The notes: generated by a model not told the origin, from the letters alone. Positions 1 through 10,500 are shown, numbered from the stretch's first letter. The stretch: DNA of 64,000 bases from Sphingomonas beigongshangi (GCF_016820445.1 NZ_JADHDT010000006.1:62001-126000); one strand, 5' to 3'. Program-made: numbers and translations.

Positions 1-21
1 TTTGGAACGAAACGAGATCGC

Positions 22-1134
22 ATGGCCGATGACGCCGCCCCGCCCGTTCCAACGCCCGCGCAGCGCAAGATCATCCATGTCGACATGGACGCCTTCTACG
101 CCAGCGTCGAGCAGCGCGACGATCCGGCGCTGCGCGGCAGGCCGGTCGCGGTCGGCGGCTCGCGCGCGCGCGGCGTGGTGGCGGCGGCGAGCTACGAGGC
201 GCGCGTCTTCGGCGTCCGCAGCGCGATGCCCTCGGCGACCGCGGTGCGTCGCTGTCCCGATCTCGTCTTCGTCCGGCCGCGGTTCGAGGTCTACAAGGCG
301 ATCTCTCTGCAGATCCGCGCGATCTTCGCCGATTATACCGACCTGATCGAACCGCTGTCGCTCGACGAGGCCTATCTCGACGTCACCGAGGACCGCCATG
401 GCCTGGGCAGCGCGAAGGCGATCGCGGAGCAGATCCGCGCGCGCATCCGGGCGGAGACCGGGCTGACCGCGTCGGCGGGGGTCAGCTACAACAAGTTCAT
501 CGCCAAGCTCGCCTCCGACCAGAACAAGCCCGACGGCCTGTGCGTGATCCCGCCGCACAAGGGCGCCGCGTTCGTCGCGAGCCTGCCGGTGAAGCGCTTC
601 CACGGCGTCGGGCCGGTCACCGCGCAGAAGATGGAGCGGCTGGGCATACAGACGGGCGCGGACCTGCGCGATCGCCCGCTCGCCTTCCTGCAGGCGCATT
701 TCGGATCCTATGCCGACTATCTGCATCGCGCGGCGCGCGGCGTGGACGATCGGCCGGTGCGGTCGAACCGCCCGAGCAAGTCGATCGGGGCGGAGCGGAC
801 GTTCGAGACCAACCTGTCGGAGCCGGCGGCGCTGCACGCGGCGATGGAGACGATCGCCGACGCCGCCTGGACGCGCGTCGATCGCTCCGGCGCGCGCGGG
901 CGAACCGTCACGCTGAAGCTGCGCCATGCCGATTTCCACACGATCACGCGCGCGCGTTCGCTGTCGCACGCGGTGCCGGACAAGGCGGCGTTCCTGGCGA
1001 TCGGGCTGGACCTGCTGCAGGCCCAGCTGCCCGTGCCCGGCGGCGTGCGGCTGCTCGGGCTGACCCTGTCGGGCATCCTCCGCGATGAAGCTCCCGACGC
1101 GGACGTGACGGCACAGCCGAGCCTCCCGCTGTAG
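22..1134 (+). CDS. dinB: DNA polymerase IV (Y-family)
   Basis: This 370-residue protein is a Y-family translesion polymerase that copies damaged template with low fidelity in the cytoplasm. The N-terminus carries the palm motif DMDAFYASVE (two catalytic carboxylates), and the second metal-binding motif reads PLSLDEAYLDVT near residue 115. A helix-hairpin-helix segment (KRFHGVGPVTAQKM) and the C-terminal little-finger domain follow. The length is slightly above the usual 350 or so because of a short N-terminal lead. The ATG at 22 is the only sensible start and lies close to the window edge, so its promoter is not visible. It appears monocistronic. No LexA box can be judged from the 21 bases upstream. 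Confidence 0.95.
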   Translation: MADDAAPPVPTPAQRKIIHVDMDAFYASVEQRDDPALRGRPVAVGGSRARGVVAAASYEARVFGVRSAMPSATAVRRCPDLVFVRPRFEVYKAISLQIRAIFADYTDLIEPLSLDEAYLDVTEDRHGLGSAKAIAEQIRARIRAETGLTASAGVSYNKFIAKLASDQNKPDGLCVIPPHKGAAFVASLPVKRFHGVGPVTAQKMERLGIQTGADLRDRPLAFLQAHFGSYADYLHRAARGVDDRPVRSNRPSKSIGAERTFETNLSEPAALHAAMETIADAAWTRVDRSGARGRTVTLKLRHADFHTITRARSLSHAVPDKAAFLAIGLDLLQAQLPVPGGVRLLGLTLSGILRDEAPDADVTAQPSLPL

Positions 1135-1250
1135 GCGGCTGCGGTCCCGCCGCCCGGGCGATGGCGGCAAACGTCGCGCGGCACGTCGCTGCCCCCTCGA
1201 CGGAGTCGCCGACCTCGTTTACGATTCGATAACCAGATCCGGGCGGGGGA

Positions 1251-2390
1251 ATGTCGGTCGAACCGTGGTTCATCGTGGCGATGGTGCTGAGCCTGTCGGG
1301 CTATGGCATCTATCTGGCCGGGCTGCGGCGGCACCTGGTCGAGCCCAGCCGTGCGTCCTGGCTGATCTGGGCCGTCGCCACCGGGATCGAGGCGGCGACC
1401 TACCTCGCGGTCAATCCGGGCCGGCCGCAGGGGCTGGTGTTCGTGGTGTCCGCGCTGTCGTGCATCGTCGTGACGCTCGCGATGTGGCGCCGGTCGCGCT
1501 GGTCGCGTCCGTCGACCACCGAAACGGTGTGCATGGCGGCGAGCCTGGCCGCGATCATCCTGTGGCTGCCGCTGCAGGAGACCTTCTGGGCGCACATGCT
1601 CGTCGTGGGTGCGGTACCGCTGGGCTTCTGGCCGACCTGGGCGAGCGTCTGGGAGGATCGCGCGCGCGAGCGGTCGCCGGCCTGGGGGCTGTGGACGCTC
1701 GGCGACCTCGCCACGCTGTTCGTCGCGGTGCGCAGCCACGGCTTCGGCGTCGGCGAATATGCCTATATCCTGGTCGAGCTGCTCTGCCATGCCAGCGTCT
1801 GGCTGATGGTCGGCCTGTCGACGATCAGCCCCTTGCGCGCCTTCGGCGTCCGCAAGGAGGGGCTGCGCATCCTCGACGCCTATGTCCCCGCCAACCCCTT
1901 CGCGGTGCGCGAGACGCATCTGGGCAAGGCGGTGTTTGCCGCGCGCGGGTTCGCGCGGGGCGAGACGCTGCTGCGCTTCTCCGGCCCGACGGTGCCCGCC
2001 ACGCGCGTGCCGGGGCGTCTGAGCGGCGCGGCGGACCGGTTCCTGCGCATCGCGCGCGACCGCTACATGGGACCGTCGGGCCGGATCGACGATCTGATCA
2101 ACCACAGCTGCGCGCCCAATGCCGGCCTTCGCTTCACCGACGACGGCGTCTTCCTGGTCGCACTGGCGACGATCGAATCCGGCGAGGAAGTCGCCTGGGA
2201 CTATTCCACCACGCTGGCCGACGGCGACGGGACCATGGCCTGCGCCTGCGGGGCGGCGGCGTGCCGGGGGCGCATCGGCCCCTTCGCCGAGTTGCCGGCC
2301 GACACGCAGCGGCGCTATCGCGCGCTCGGCGTGGTCGCCCCCTATCTCGACGACCAGCCCGAGCCCGTCGTGCGGGAGCGCGCGGCCTGA
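1251..2390 (+). CDS. Membrane-anchored SET-domain protein
   Basis: This 379-residue protein has an N-terminal half of several hydrophobic helices (about residues 5-195) and a soluble C-terminal SET domain. The SET hallmarks are NHSCAPN near residue 283, the following EEVAWDYS segment, and a cysteine-rich post-SET-like tail (CACG...CRG) near residue 331. SET domains transfer methyl groups from S-adenosylmethionine to lysine side chains. The bacterial target here is unknown. The ATG follows a purine-rich GGGCGGGGGA, which supports the start. It has its own unit between dinB and a convergent kinase gene. SET domain: sure. Methylation of a protein substrate and membrane location: inferred from family and hydrophobicity. 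Confidence 0.8.
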   Translation: MSVEPWFIVAMVLSLSGYGIYLAGLRRHLVEPSRASWLIWAVATGIEAATYLAVNPGRPQGLVFVVSALSCIVVTLAMWRRSRWSRPSTTETVCMAASLAAIILWLPLQETFWAHMLVVGAVPLGFWPTWASVWEDRARERSPAWGLWTLGDLATLFVAVRSHGFGVGEYAYILVELLCHASVWLMVGLSTISPLRAFGVRKEGLRILDAYVPANPFAVRETHLGKAVFAARGFARGETLLRFSGPTVPATRVPGRLSGAADRFLRIARDRYMGPSGRIDDLINHSCAPNAGLRFTDDGVFLVALATIESGEEVAWDYSTTLADGDGTMACACGAAACRGRIGPFAELPADTQRRYRALGVVAPYLDDQPEPVVRERAA

Positions 2391-2423
2391 TCGATCGCCG
2401 GGGCACGGCACGACGACCGATCG

Positions 2424-2455
2424 CGAGCCCGAGCCCACGCTCCGACGCGGGCTCG
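2424..2455. terminator. Candidate bidirectional terminator hairpin
   Basis: CGAGCCC at 2430-2436 pairs with GGGCTCG at 2449-2455 between the convergent SET gene and the histidine kinase gene. There is no clear T-run on either side, so it is a weak call. Confidence 0.35.
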
Positions 2456-2495
2456 ATCCCGGCCGCGTCGTACACCGGCGCAGCCGGAGCGGCGG

Positions 2496-4379
2496 TCAGG
2501 CAGCGCGGGCGATGATCGCGGGGTCGGCCGGCTGCAGCGTCAGCACGGCGACGGCGCCGCGTCCCTTGCCCTCGCTCTCCAGCCGCAGCGCGCCGTCCAT
2601 CGCCGTCATCGAATTCGCGCACCAGTGGAGACCCAGGCCGCCAGACTTGTGCGCGCGCGTCGAGAATCCCCGCTGGAACAAGGTGGCGCCCGTCTCCGCG
2701 TCGAACCCCTCGCCATCGTCGCGGATGCGGATAGTGACGTCCCCCTCGCCTTCCGTGACGGTGACGATGATCGTGCCGCTGTCGCGACCGCTGGCGGCGA
2801 TCGCTTCCGCGGCATTCCCCAACAGATTGCCGATCACCTGGCTCAGGATCACGCGGCTCGCCATGGCGTAATGGGGGTCGGCGGGGAAACTGAAGGCGAT
2901 CGAGGCATCCTGCGAATAACGGGCGATCGTCGCATTGCGCGCGATGATCTCCGTCAGGTCGCACAGCTCGAGCGTTGGTCGCTCGTGCGCCTGCTTCTGT
3001 TGCTGGCCGATGATTTCCAGGACGTGCGCCATCGCCTCGCGGCCGACCTGAAGCTCGCGCCGCATCGTTTCGCGCGCCGCGCCCTCCGCCGCCAGCGCGG
3101 CGGCGACGAAGGCGGACAGCTTGGCGCGACGCCCGGCGGGCAATTCATCCGTGGCCAGTTCCGACAGCGCGCGCTCGACCATCGCCCGGTCCACAGGCGG
3201 CGTCTGGGCGATGCCCTGGCTGAGAATGGTACTGATCGGATTGAGCGCATTGCGCACGTTGTGCATCACGGCGACCGCGCTTTCGGAGCGGCCGAGCGCG
3301 AAGCTCTGTACCTCGATCTGCTCGCGCAGGTCCTTGAGCTGCGACAGCATCGCGTTGAGGCTGCGCCCCAGCGAGCCGAATTCGTCGCGGCGGCCGTCGT
3401 CGTCGAGCAGCGCCATCGCGCCCGACGCACGCACGCGCTGCATATGCCGTTCGACGCGCTGCAGCGGCCCCAGCACGAGCCGGGCGATCGCCCGCCGCAG
3501 CACCATCAGCACGATCAGCAGCAGCAGCGTCGATCCGGCGACCGCCAGCAGCAGCATGCGCCGTCCGAGCAGCGACACGTCGCGCACGATGCGGAAGCGG
3601 GTGGTCGCAACGGCATGGCCATCCGCCCCGCGGATCGGCAGCGCGATCTGTGCCGTCGCGCTGCCCGGGGTAACGATCGGTGCGTCGCCCGCCGTCGCGA
3701 GATCGATGCGTGCGTCGAGCTGCAGCAATTTCGACATCTGGCGCGACGTGATCTCCCGCGCCATCAGCACGTAACCGCGCGGGGCGCCGGTGCCGTCCGA
3801 CCGCCGCACCTGAGCGACGCCGACCGCCGCCACCGCGGACCCGAGCCGGGCATAGAAGTGGCCCGAGTTGTTGCGCCCGACCGCGCGGCGCAGATCGGTG
3901 TGCGCTATCGCGCGGATCAATGCCTGGCGCAGGTCGTCGCGCTCCGTGCCCCTGACCGGATCGAGCCAGCGCGCGATCTGGATGCTGCCGTCGGGCCGGA
4001 CATAGGCCATGCCCTGCACGCCGAGGTTGCTCATCGCGAGCGGCGAGAAACTGTCGCGCTCGAACGCCGCCGTCGGGCGGGCCATATAGTCGTAGCTCTG
4101 CGTCCAGTCGCCATAGTCGCGGACGGCATTCTCGACCTTGCTCGCGTAATCCGCCAGCGCGGCGCGCGTACGGTCGACGTGGCCCTCGATCGCCTTCGCC
4201 TCGAGCGCGTTGAAATTGGGCGTGATGACGCTCGCGAGAAGCAGCGTGATGCCGAGCGCACCGGCGAGACCGACGACGGTCAGGATCAGGACGAGCTTGG
4301 CACCGAGCGAGGCGGGACCGATCGCCCGCCGCCGTCCGGCGAGGCCGGGTCGGTGCCGCCGAACGGCGGCGCGCCTCAT
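2496..4379 (-). CDS. Sensor histidine kinase with CHASE4-like periplasmic domain
   Basis: This 627-residue membrane kinase has a transmembrane helix near residues 27-50, an extracytoplasmic CHASE4-like domain (with NAVRDYGDWTQSYDY) and a second helix near 270-295. HAMP and coiled linker segments follow, then a dimerisation box MHNVRNALNPIS with the presumed phospho-accepting His near residue 372, and an ATPase domain (GNLLGNAAEAI, DDGEGFD, GGLGLHWC). It probably autophosphorylates in response to an unknown external signal and donates to the regulator encoded just upstream. Its ATG overlaps that gene's TGA (ATGA, 4376-4379), so the two are translationally coupled. The His box RNALNPI differs from the classical HELRTPL form, so the HisKA subfamily is uncertain. 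Confidence 0.88.
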   Translation of the reverse strand: MRRAAVRRHRPGLAGRRRAIGPASLGAKLVLILTVVGLAGALGITLLLASVITPNFNALEAKAIEGHVDRTRAALADYASKVENAVRDYGDWTQSYDYMARPTAAFERDSFSPLAMSNLGVQGMAYVRPDGSIQIARWLDPVRGTERDDLRQALIRAIAHTDLRRAVGRNNSGHFYARLGSAVAAVGVAQVRRSDGTGAPRGYVLMAREITSRQMSKLLQLDARIDLATAGDAPIVTPGSATAQIALPIRGADGHAVATTRFRIVRDVSLLGRRMLLLAVAGSTLLLLIVLMVLRRAIARLVLGPLQRVERHMQRVRASGAMALLDDDGRRDEFGSLGRSLNAMLSQLKDLREQIEVQSFALGRSESAVAVMHNVRNALNPISTILSQGIAQTPPVDRAMVERALSELATDELPAGRRAKLSAFVAAALAAEGAARETMRRELQVGREAMAHVLEIIGQQQKQAHERPTLELCDLTEIIARNATIARYSQDASIAFSFPADPHYAMASRVILSQVIGNLLGNAAEAIAASGRDSGTIIVTVTEGEGDVTIRIRDDGEGFDAETGATLFQRGFSTRAHKSGGLGLHWCANSMTAMDGALRLESEGKGRGAVAVLTLQPADPAIIARAA

Positions 4380-6298
4380 CCGTGCGTTCCGCCCGCGATA
4401 TGCAGGGGCGACGGCGCGCCGGCCGCCTCTTCACCGAGGAAGCGCTGCACGGCCAGCGCCATGGCCTGTTCGGCGGGCACGGGACGCGAGAAGAAATAGC
4501 CTTGCAGATGGCTTGCGCCGGCGATGCGGAGCGCCTGCACCTGCGCCTCCGTCTCGACGCCCTCCGCGATCACTTCCAGGCCCAGCGCGCGGCCGAGGTG
4601 GATGATCGAATGGACGATCGCCGCGCTTTCGCGCTCACGGCCCATGCCGTCGATGAAGCTGCGATCGATCTTCAGGCTGTCGAGCGCGAACTTGCGGATA
4701 TTGTAGAGCGAGGAATAGCCCGTGCCGAAGTCGTCCAGCGCGATGCGGAAGCCCATCTGGCGCAGGCGGTACAGCGTCTCCGCGGCCCTTTCCGCATCGT
4801 CGAAGATCGCCGTCTCCGTGATCTCGATCTGCACGCGTCCCGGCACCACGCCGGCGCGCTCGACGCTTTCCATGATGTGGCCGACGAAATTGTGGCGGCG
4901 GAACTGGCGCGGGCTGAAATTCACCGAAACATACTGGCCCGGAAACACCTTCAGCATCTCCAGCGCCTGATCGAGGATCCAGTCGCCCAGTTCGTGGATG
5001 ACGTTCGATTCCTCGGCGATCGGGATGAACGTCGCCGGGCTGATCGGCCCGTATTCGGCCGTGTTCCAGCGCACCAGGGCTTCGAAGCCGAGCACCTCCA
5101 GCGCGTCCCGGCTGACGATCGGCTGATAGACGAGGCTGAGCTCGCCCTTCTCGATCGCCTGTCCCAGGCCCGCCTCGACGCGGCGGCGGAAGCGTATGCC
5201 CTCGTCCATGCTTTCGTCGAACAGCCGGCTGACGCCGCGGCCCTGCCGCTTGGCGTCGTTGAGCGCGAGGTCGGCGCGGCGCAGGGCATCGATCGGATCG
5301 CAGCCGTCACCCTCCACCACCACGACGCCCGCCGAGGCGCCGCTCTGGACGGAATTGCCGAATACCTGATGCGTGCCGGTGCATGCCGCGACGATGCGGT
5401 CGCAGGCCATCACCGCGGCGTCCTCGCCGGGCGTGTCGAACAGCACGCCGAACTCGTCGCCGCCGAGGCGCGCGACGACGGCGCCCTCCGGCGCGGTGGC
5501 GTGCAGGATCGCGCAAATCTCTCTGATCAGGGCATCGCCGGCGAGATGACCCAGCGTGTCGTTCACCAGCTTGAACCGGTCCAGGTCGAACATCGCGGTG
5601 GCGAACAGGCCGGGGCGCTTCGCCCGTTCCCCGAGCGCCCGCAGGAACGCGAGACGGTTCGGGGCGTCGGTGAGCGAGTCGTGCGTCGCCATGTGCAGCG
5701 CCCTGCTCTCGTTCGCGGCGAGTTCCGCGCCCTGTTCCTCGAGTTGAACGACCTGTTGCGCCAGCAGCGCGCGCGCCGCGGCGAGCTCGCGATCGACCTC
5801 CCAACGCCGCGCCAGCGCGGTTGCGGTCTGCACCACCTCCGCGACCTCGAACGGCTTGGCGATGTAGAAGATCTTGTCGGCCGGCCCTGCCGCCTTGCTG
5901 ATCTCGAGCGGCGAAAAGTCCGAATAGCCCGTGACGATGACGAGGTTGATCTCGGGATCGAGCGCGCGGATGCGGCGCGCAGTCTCACGGCCGTCGATAC
6001 CCGGCGGCATGCGCACGTCGATGAACGCGACCGAATAGGGCGTGCCCGCGGCCAGCGCGGCCTCGACCGCGGCGACCGCATCGAGACCCTGGTGGCAATG
6101 CGTCAGCGCGAATTGCGGCGCGTCGTCTTCGACCGCGCTGGTCGCCTCGTCGCCGAACAGCTCCGCCGCCATGGCGTCCAGCGCCCCATCGGCGCCGGCG
6201 GCGGGGGCAAAGCTGCGTGCGTAGCTGTCGTGCATCGCCGGCTCGTCATCGACGATCAGAAGGCGCTTGGCCTCGGCGGGCACGGTAAGGGCGGTCAT
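4376..6298 (-). CDS. Response regulator with REC-GGDEF-EAL domains
   Basis: This 640-residue cytoplasmic regulator carries a receiver domain, a diguanylate cyclase domain and a c-di-GMP phosphodiesterase domain. In REC, D17/D18 are the acidic pocket and D94 (FIDVRMPPG) is the phosphoacceptor, with the conserved Lys in IAKPFE. The receiver has an extra acidic stretch of about 45 residues after the first helix. GGDEF is intact near residue 277 (ARLGGDEFG) and the EAL motif is intact (GFEALVRW, near 403), so both synthesis and breakdown of c-di-GMP are possible. I chose the ATG at 6298 (MTALTVPAEAK), preceded by GAGGGG. The open frame continues upstream to 7000, but that stretch is antisense to the ROK kinase and not protein-like. 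Confidence 0.92.
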   Translation of the reverse strand: MTALTVPAEAKRLLIVDDEPAMHDSYARSFAPAAGADGALDAMAAELFGDEATSAVEDDAPQFALTHCHQGLDAVAAVEAALAAGTPYSVAFIDVRMPPGIDGRETARRIRALDPEINLVIVTGYSDFSPLEISKAAGPADKIFYIAKPFEVAEVVQTATALARRWEVDRELAAARALLAQQVVQLEEQGAELAANESRALHMATHDSLTDAPNRLAFLRALGERAKRPGLFATAMFDLDRFKLVNDTLGHLAGDALIREICAILHATAPEGAVVARLGGDEFGVLFDTPGEDAAVMACDRIVAACTGTHQVFGNSVQSGASAGVVVVEGDGCDPIDALRRADLALNDAKRQGRGVSRLFDESMDEGIRFRRRVEAGLGQAIEKGELSLVYQPIVSRDALEVLGFEALVRWNTAEYGPISPATFIPIAEESNVIHELGDWILDQALEMLKVFPGQYVSVNFSPRQFRRHNFVGHIMESVERAGVVPGRVQIEITETAIFDDAERAAETLYRLRQMGFRIALDDFGTGYSSLYNIRKFALDSLKIDRSFIDGMGRERESAAIVHSIIHLGRALGLEVIAEGVETEAQVQALRIAGASHLQGYFFSRPVPAEQAMALAVQRFLGEEAAGAPSPLHIAGGTHG

Positions 6299-6345
6299 CC
6301 GGAAATTCCCCTCGATCAGGATGACGAGGGGGTAAGCGGATGCGG

Positions 6346-7260
6346 TTAAAGCGTCGTAAACGACATCCGCTGTTCGGCGAGCGCCTGCTGGCCGAGGATG
6401 ATCGCGCCGAGGGGCCCGGCGTTGCCGCCGAGCGCGGGCGCGACGACGAAGCCATCCTCGGCGATTTCGGGCAGCGCGATGTAACCCGCGAGACTCTTGA
6501 CCATCGCCGCGCGGACGCGAGGGAAAAGATGGTCGTTGCCGACCATGACGCCGCCGCCCATCACGATGCGGCGCGGAACGCCGGTGAGGACGAGCGTGTG
6601 GCACAATTGGCCCAGCGCATGGGCGACGGGCTCCCAGACCGGATCGTCCGCGCCGATCTCCTCGCCCTTGACCCCGGCGCGTGCGCCGATCGCGGGACCG
6701 GCGGCAAGCCCCTCGAGGCAACTGCCGTGGAACGGGCAGACGCCGACCCAATCGTCGCCGGGCAGGCGCGCAGGGCGGATATGACCGAATTCCGAATGGG
6801 TCAGGCCGTCCACCGGCCGACCGCCCGCGATGAGACCGACACCGATACCCGTCCCGACGGTGGCATAGGCGATCTCGCCCAGCCCCTTCGCCGCCCCCCA
6901 GCGCGCTTCCGCCAAGGCGGCGCCGACGACGTCGGTATGGAACCCGGTCGGCACGGCGTAACGGGTACCCAGCCGCCTCGCGACATCGGTGCCCGCCCAA
7001 TGCGGCTTGGGCGTCGAGGTGATATGACCGTAATCGGCGGCGGTACGATCGATCGAGATCGGTCCGAAGCTCGCGATGCCCAGCGCGTCGAACCCACCCC
7101 AGCCGTCGAGCACCCGCTCGACCGCCGCGAGCGTTTCGTCGGGGTGCAAGGTCGGCAGCTGCACCCGGTCGACGATATCGTCCGGACCGCGCGCGAGCAG
7201 GCAGACGATCTTGGTGCCGCCCAATTCGATCCCCGCCACCAGCGGCGTTGCGCTATCCAC
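6346..7260 (-). CDS. ROK-family sugar kinase (fructokinase/glucokinase type)
   Basis: This 304-residue cytoplasmic kinase phosphorylates a hexose with ATP. ROK features are the N-terminal phosphate loop GIELGGTK, the GTGIGVGLI segment, and a zinc-binding signature (GHIRPAR...CPFHGSCLEGL), followed by ATP-binding GGGVMVGN. The sequence type (IELGGTK, CPFHG) is closest to what is usually called fructokinase, but specificity cannot be read with certainty. The start is a GTG at 7258-7260. It sits just upstream of the c-di-GMP regulator in the same direction with a 47-base gap, and close to the carbohydrate locus, so a role in sugar use is plausible. Confidence 0.88.
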   Translation of the reverse strand: MDSATPLVAGIELGGTKIVCLLARGPDDIVDRVQLPTLHPDETLAAVERVLDGWGGFDALGIASFGPISIDRTAADYGHITSTPKPHWAGTDVARRLGTRYAVPTGFHTDVVGAALAEARWGAAKGLGEIAYATVGTGIGVGLIAGGRPVDGLTHSEFGHIRPARLPGDDWVGVCPFHGSCLEGLAAGPAIGARAGVKGEEIGADDPVWEPVAHALGQLCHTLVLTGVPRRIVMGGGVMVGNDHLFPRVRAAMVKSLAGYIALPEIAEDGFVVAPALGGNAGPLGAIILGQQALAEQRMSFTTL

Positions 7261-7589
7261 GGTCCTGCATCCCCCCCAAATCGCAATCGCTTCGAGACCG
7301 ACCCCGGCGCAGCACCGCGGCGTTGCGAGAGCGCCGTTCGGTTCGCTGAGCCCAGGGAGCCCGTCATACTCCTGCGCCCGCTATCACCTATGCGGCCGAT
7401 CTCACAACAGCTAGCTGAGTTGCCTCCGTCGAATGCCCGGCCACCCTGGCGGCCCGGCATGTCGTCGGCCGATCAACGGGCCGCGAGGCCAGCCGGCGAT
7501 GCTCCTGTGCGATCGACCCGGATTGCCGCCGGGGCCGGTGCCTCCGGCGCGCGAAAGGCGACGGTCGCCGCGCGCGCTGTCACGATCTT
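7261..7589. other. Intergenic stretch, 329 bases
   Basis: This stretch lies between the 5' end of the ROK kinase gene and the 3' end of the first pectate-lyase-fold gene, both on the minus strand. Open frames here lack Shine-Dalgarno sequences and protein-like composition. It presumably holds the ROK promoter. I see no convincing terminator, RNA gene or repeat. Confidence 0.5.
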
Positions 7590-10500
7590 TCAGGTCCGCA
7601 CGGCATACAAAGCGTGGTGTGCGAGGATGTACAACGTGCGCCGATCGCTGCCGCCGATCAGCAGTTGGAGCGGGCGTTCGGGTGTGTCGATGCGGCGGAT
7701 TAGCGTGCCGTCGGGAGCGTAGACGAACACCTGCCCGTTCGCGACGTACAGATTGCCCGAAGAGTCGCGCACGACGCTTTCGCCGCCACGATCCGCGACG
7801 ACCCGGAGGTCGGTGACACGGCCGCCCTCTCCGACCAGCCCGCTATAGGTGCGGTTCTCCGATTCATTGGTCAGTATCGCCCGCTCGCCTGGCCGTGCCG
7901 CGACGAAGCCATACGCGTCGAGCGTATCGGACCAGCGCCAGCCGCGCGCATCGTCCGGACCCTGGTTCCAGACGCGGAACGCGGGCAGCGCCAGCGACCC
8001 GTCGGGCGAGAGATAGCGCTGCGGCTTCGCCTCGCCCATCTTGGCCGCGAAATAGTCGGCCATCGTCGGAAAGTCGTAGGTCCTCGGATCGATCCGGTCG
8101 GCGAACTCGCCGTTCGCCCAGACGTTGACCGGCAACAGCGTCGCGGCATCGTCGCGCACCGGGGTCGTGACCGGCGTCGGCGCGATCGCGCGCACGTCGG
8201 CGGGATGCGCGGGATCGATGCTGTAGACGCTGCCGTCGCGCCCCGCGGACGACAGCACGAGCAACCGGCCCGAGCGATCGACCGCGAGGTTTACCGGGTC
8301 GAGCGGTGCGTCGGCGATCGTCGACAGGCCCTCGTCCTCCGACCAGCCATGGATGCGATGGAAGAACCGGTCGATGAAGTAGAGCTTGCCACGCCGATCG
8401 ACCGCGCCGCCGGCGATCGAGTAGAAGCCGTCCGCCAACTTGCGTAGGCCCGGCGCCACCGGCACCTGCGATACCGACGATGCGGCGGCGGGGGCCGCAG
8501 GCACGTCTAAGCGTGCGAATTCGCGCTCGCGGACCTCGCTTCGGCGGGTCATGTCCTTGATCGCGTTCTCGAACGGATATTTGCTTGCGCGCAGAAATGT
8601 GCCGCAGCCCTTGGCGTCGCAGCTCGCAAAGCCGCTCTCCGCATTGACGTGGACGTTGCGGAACCGGATGTCGCCCGCGTTGTACAGCCTGACCGCCGCG
8701 TCCATGGGCTTGGCGGTGCGCGTCACGCGATAGCCGTGGTAGTTGGCGAACAGGATGTTGCGGCTGTCGCGCATCTCCGTCGACACCGCGTTGACGCCGT
8801 CGCGCACCTCCTGTTCGGTCTGCGGCGCGAGGAACTCCCAGTTCGCGACATGGTCGAGGACGATCTCGTGCCGATAATGGTGCTCGGCGGACAATTGATA
8901 GACATGGCCGGGCGTCGTGGTGTTCGAGACGTAAAAGCCCGCGGAGGCCAGGGTATTGGGCGACCAGAGCGCGGCGAAGGTGCCGCCGCCGCCGTCCGTC
9001 ACCCAGATGCTGGGCTGCTGCCCGTCGGGGCGCGCGCGCGGGTCGTTCTGGTTGATCGGACTGCCCTTGGTCAGCAGCGTGCCGCCACCGCCCTGGATCT
9101 TGACGTCGTTGACCTCGGACCGCTCGCCCGCGCGCCACAGCAACGCAGTCGCGCGTGGGTTGATCGCACCGGTCCACAGGCCGAGGCCGTGGACGATCGC
9201 CGCGCCGCCCTTCGCGCTCTCGACCAGCGCCTTGGGGCCGCCGACGCCGCCAAAGGCCGGCGTCTCGTCGGGCAGGTAGACGTGGGTCAGGCTGGGGTGG
9301 AGCGCGATCAGCACGCTGTCCGGACGCAGGCGCAGCGTATCGGTGACGCGGTAGCGGCCCATCGGCAGGTAGAGCACCCGATGCGTGTCGATCGCGCGTT
9401 GTAGCGCGACGGTGTCGTCGGTGGTATCGTCGCCCTTCACGCCGAGGTCGCGAACGTTCGCCCAATCCCCGACCGGCGGCAGCGCCGCGATCGCCGGACG
9501 GCGGCGGGCCGGCAGGCGGGGGAGCGGCGTCATCGTCACGTCGGTCGCGAAGTCGCCGATGCCGCCCGACGCTGGCAGCTTCAAACCGTGGGAGAAGTCC
9601 GCGACGCGATAGCGCGCGCCCTTGCCGGCGATCGTCCGTCCGCTGTCGCGGAAGCGTGCGAAGACGGGTGTCGCGATTCCCACCGCATTGTCGAAGCCGA
9701 TCTGCGTAAACACGCTCTTTTCCTCGGCGATGAGCACGCCCGCCTGCGCGACATTCTCGAAGCGGACGTCCTTGCCCCACAGCGAATCGGCGTTGCCGCG
9801 GTCGATGTCGATGCCCACCGGCGTGTCGCGGATCACGACGTTGACGAGCGTCAGATCGACCTCATGCTCCCGGATCGCCGCATCGCGCTGGCCCTGGAAC
9901 GCGCTGTCGATCAGCGTGAATTGCCACGCCGGAGAGGTCTTTTCCGAGACGATGCCGTAGCGGCCGCCGAAGAAGCGCAGATCCTCGAATTCGTTGCCCG
10001 CCTGATAGACGCCGGCGAAGCCGGACCCGATGTGGAAATCGGCATGGCGGATATAGCCGTGCTGCGCGACGCGGAATCGCACCGCGACCGCGCCCGCATT
10101 GCCCGCGCCGATGCGGAAATCGACGTTGGCGATCGCGGAATAGAAGGTGCTCGACGTGGCGTCGAAGATGGTGGGATCGAACGGCACGCTGGTCGGCGGC
10201 GGCACCGGCACCTTGCCCGACCGATATTGATCCTCGCCGGTGAAGGCGACCATCGCGCCGATGCCCGATCCGAAACCGGGCGTGGCGTCGCCGAGGATGA
10301 TCTCCGGCCGGGTCGGCCCGACGCCGAAGACGCGGACCGCCGGGCGGACGAAGATGGTGCGGCTGATCCGGTAGCGGCCCGAGGGCAGGAAGACGATGCC
10401 GCCCTGCCCGCCCGCCGCCGCGGCGTCGATCGCCTGCTGGATCGCGGCGCTGTCGTCCGCGCGCCCGTCGCCCGCGCCGCGCACGGTGATCGCGCGCGGG

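Noticed and set aside
717..2438. 573-codon minus-strand frame across dinB and the SET gene
   Set aside because: It is a GC-skew shadow of two well-supported plus-strand genes.
6299..7000. Open frame extending the REC-GGDEF-EAL protein upstream to 7000
   Set aside because: It is antisense to the ROK kinase in another frame, is arginine-rich and lacks any domain; the ATG at 6298 has a good ribosome-binding site and begins the receiver.
7261..7589. Small genes on the plus strand in the ROK/pectate-lyase gap
   Set aside because: Frames lack start signals and look like GC-rich random translation.
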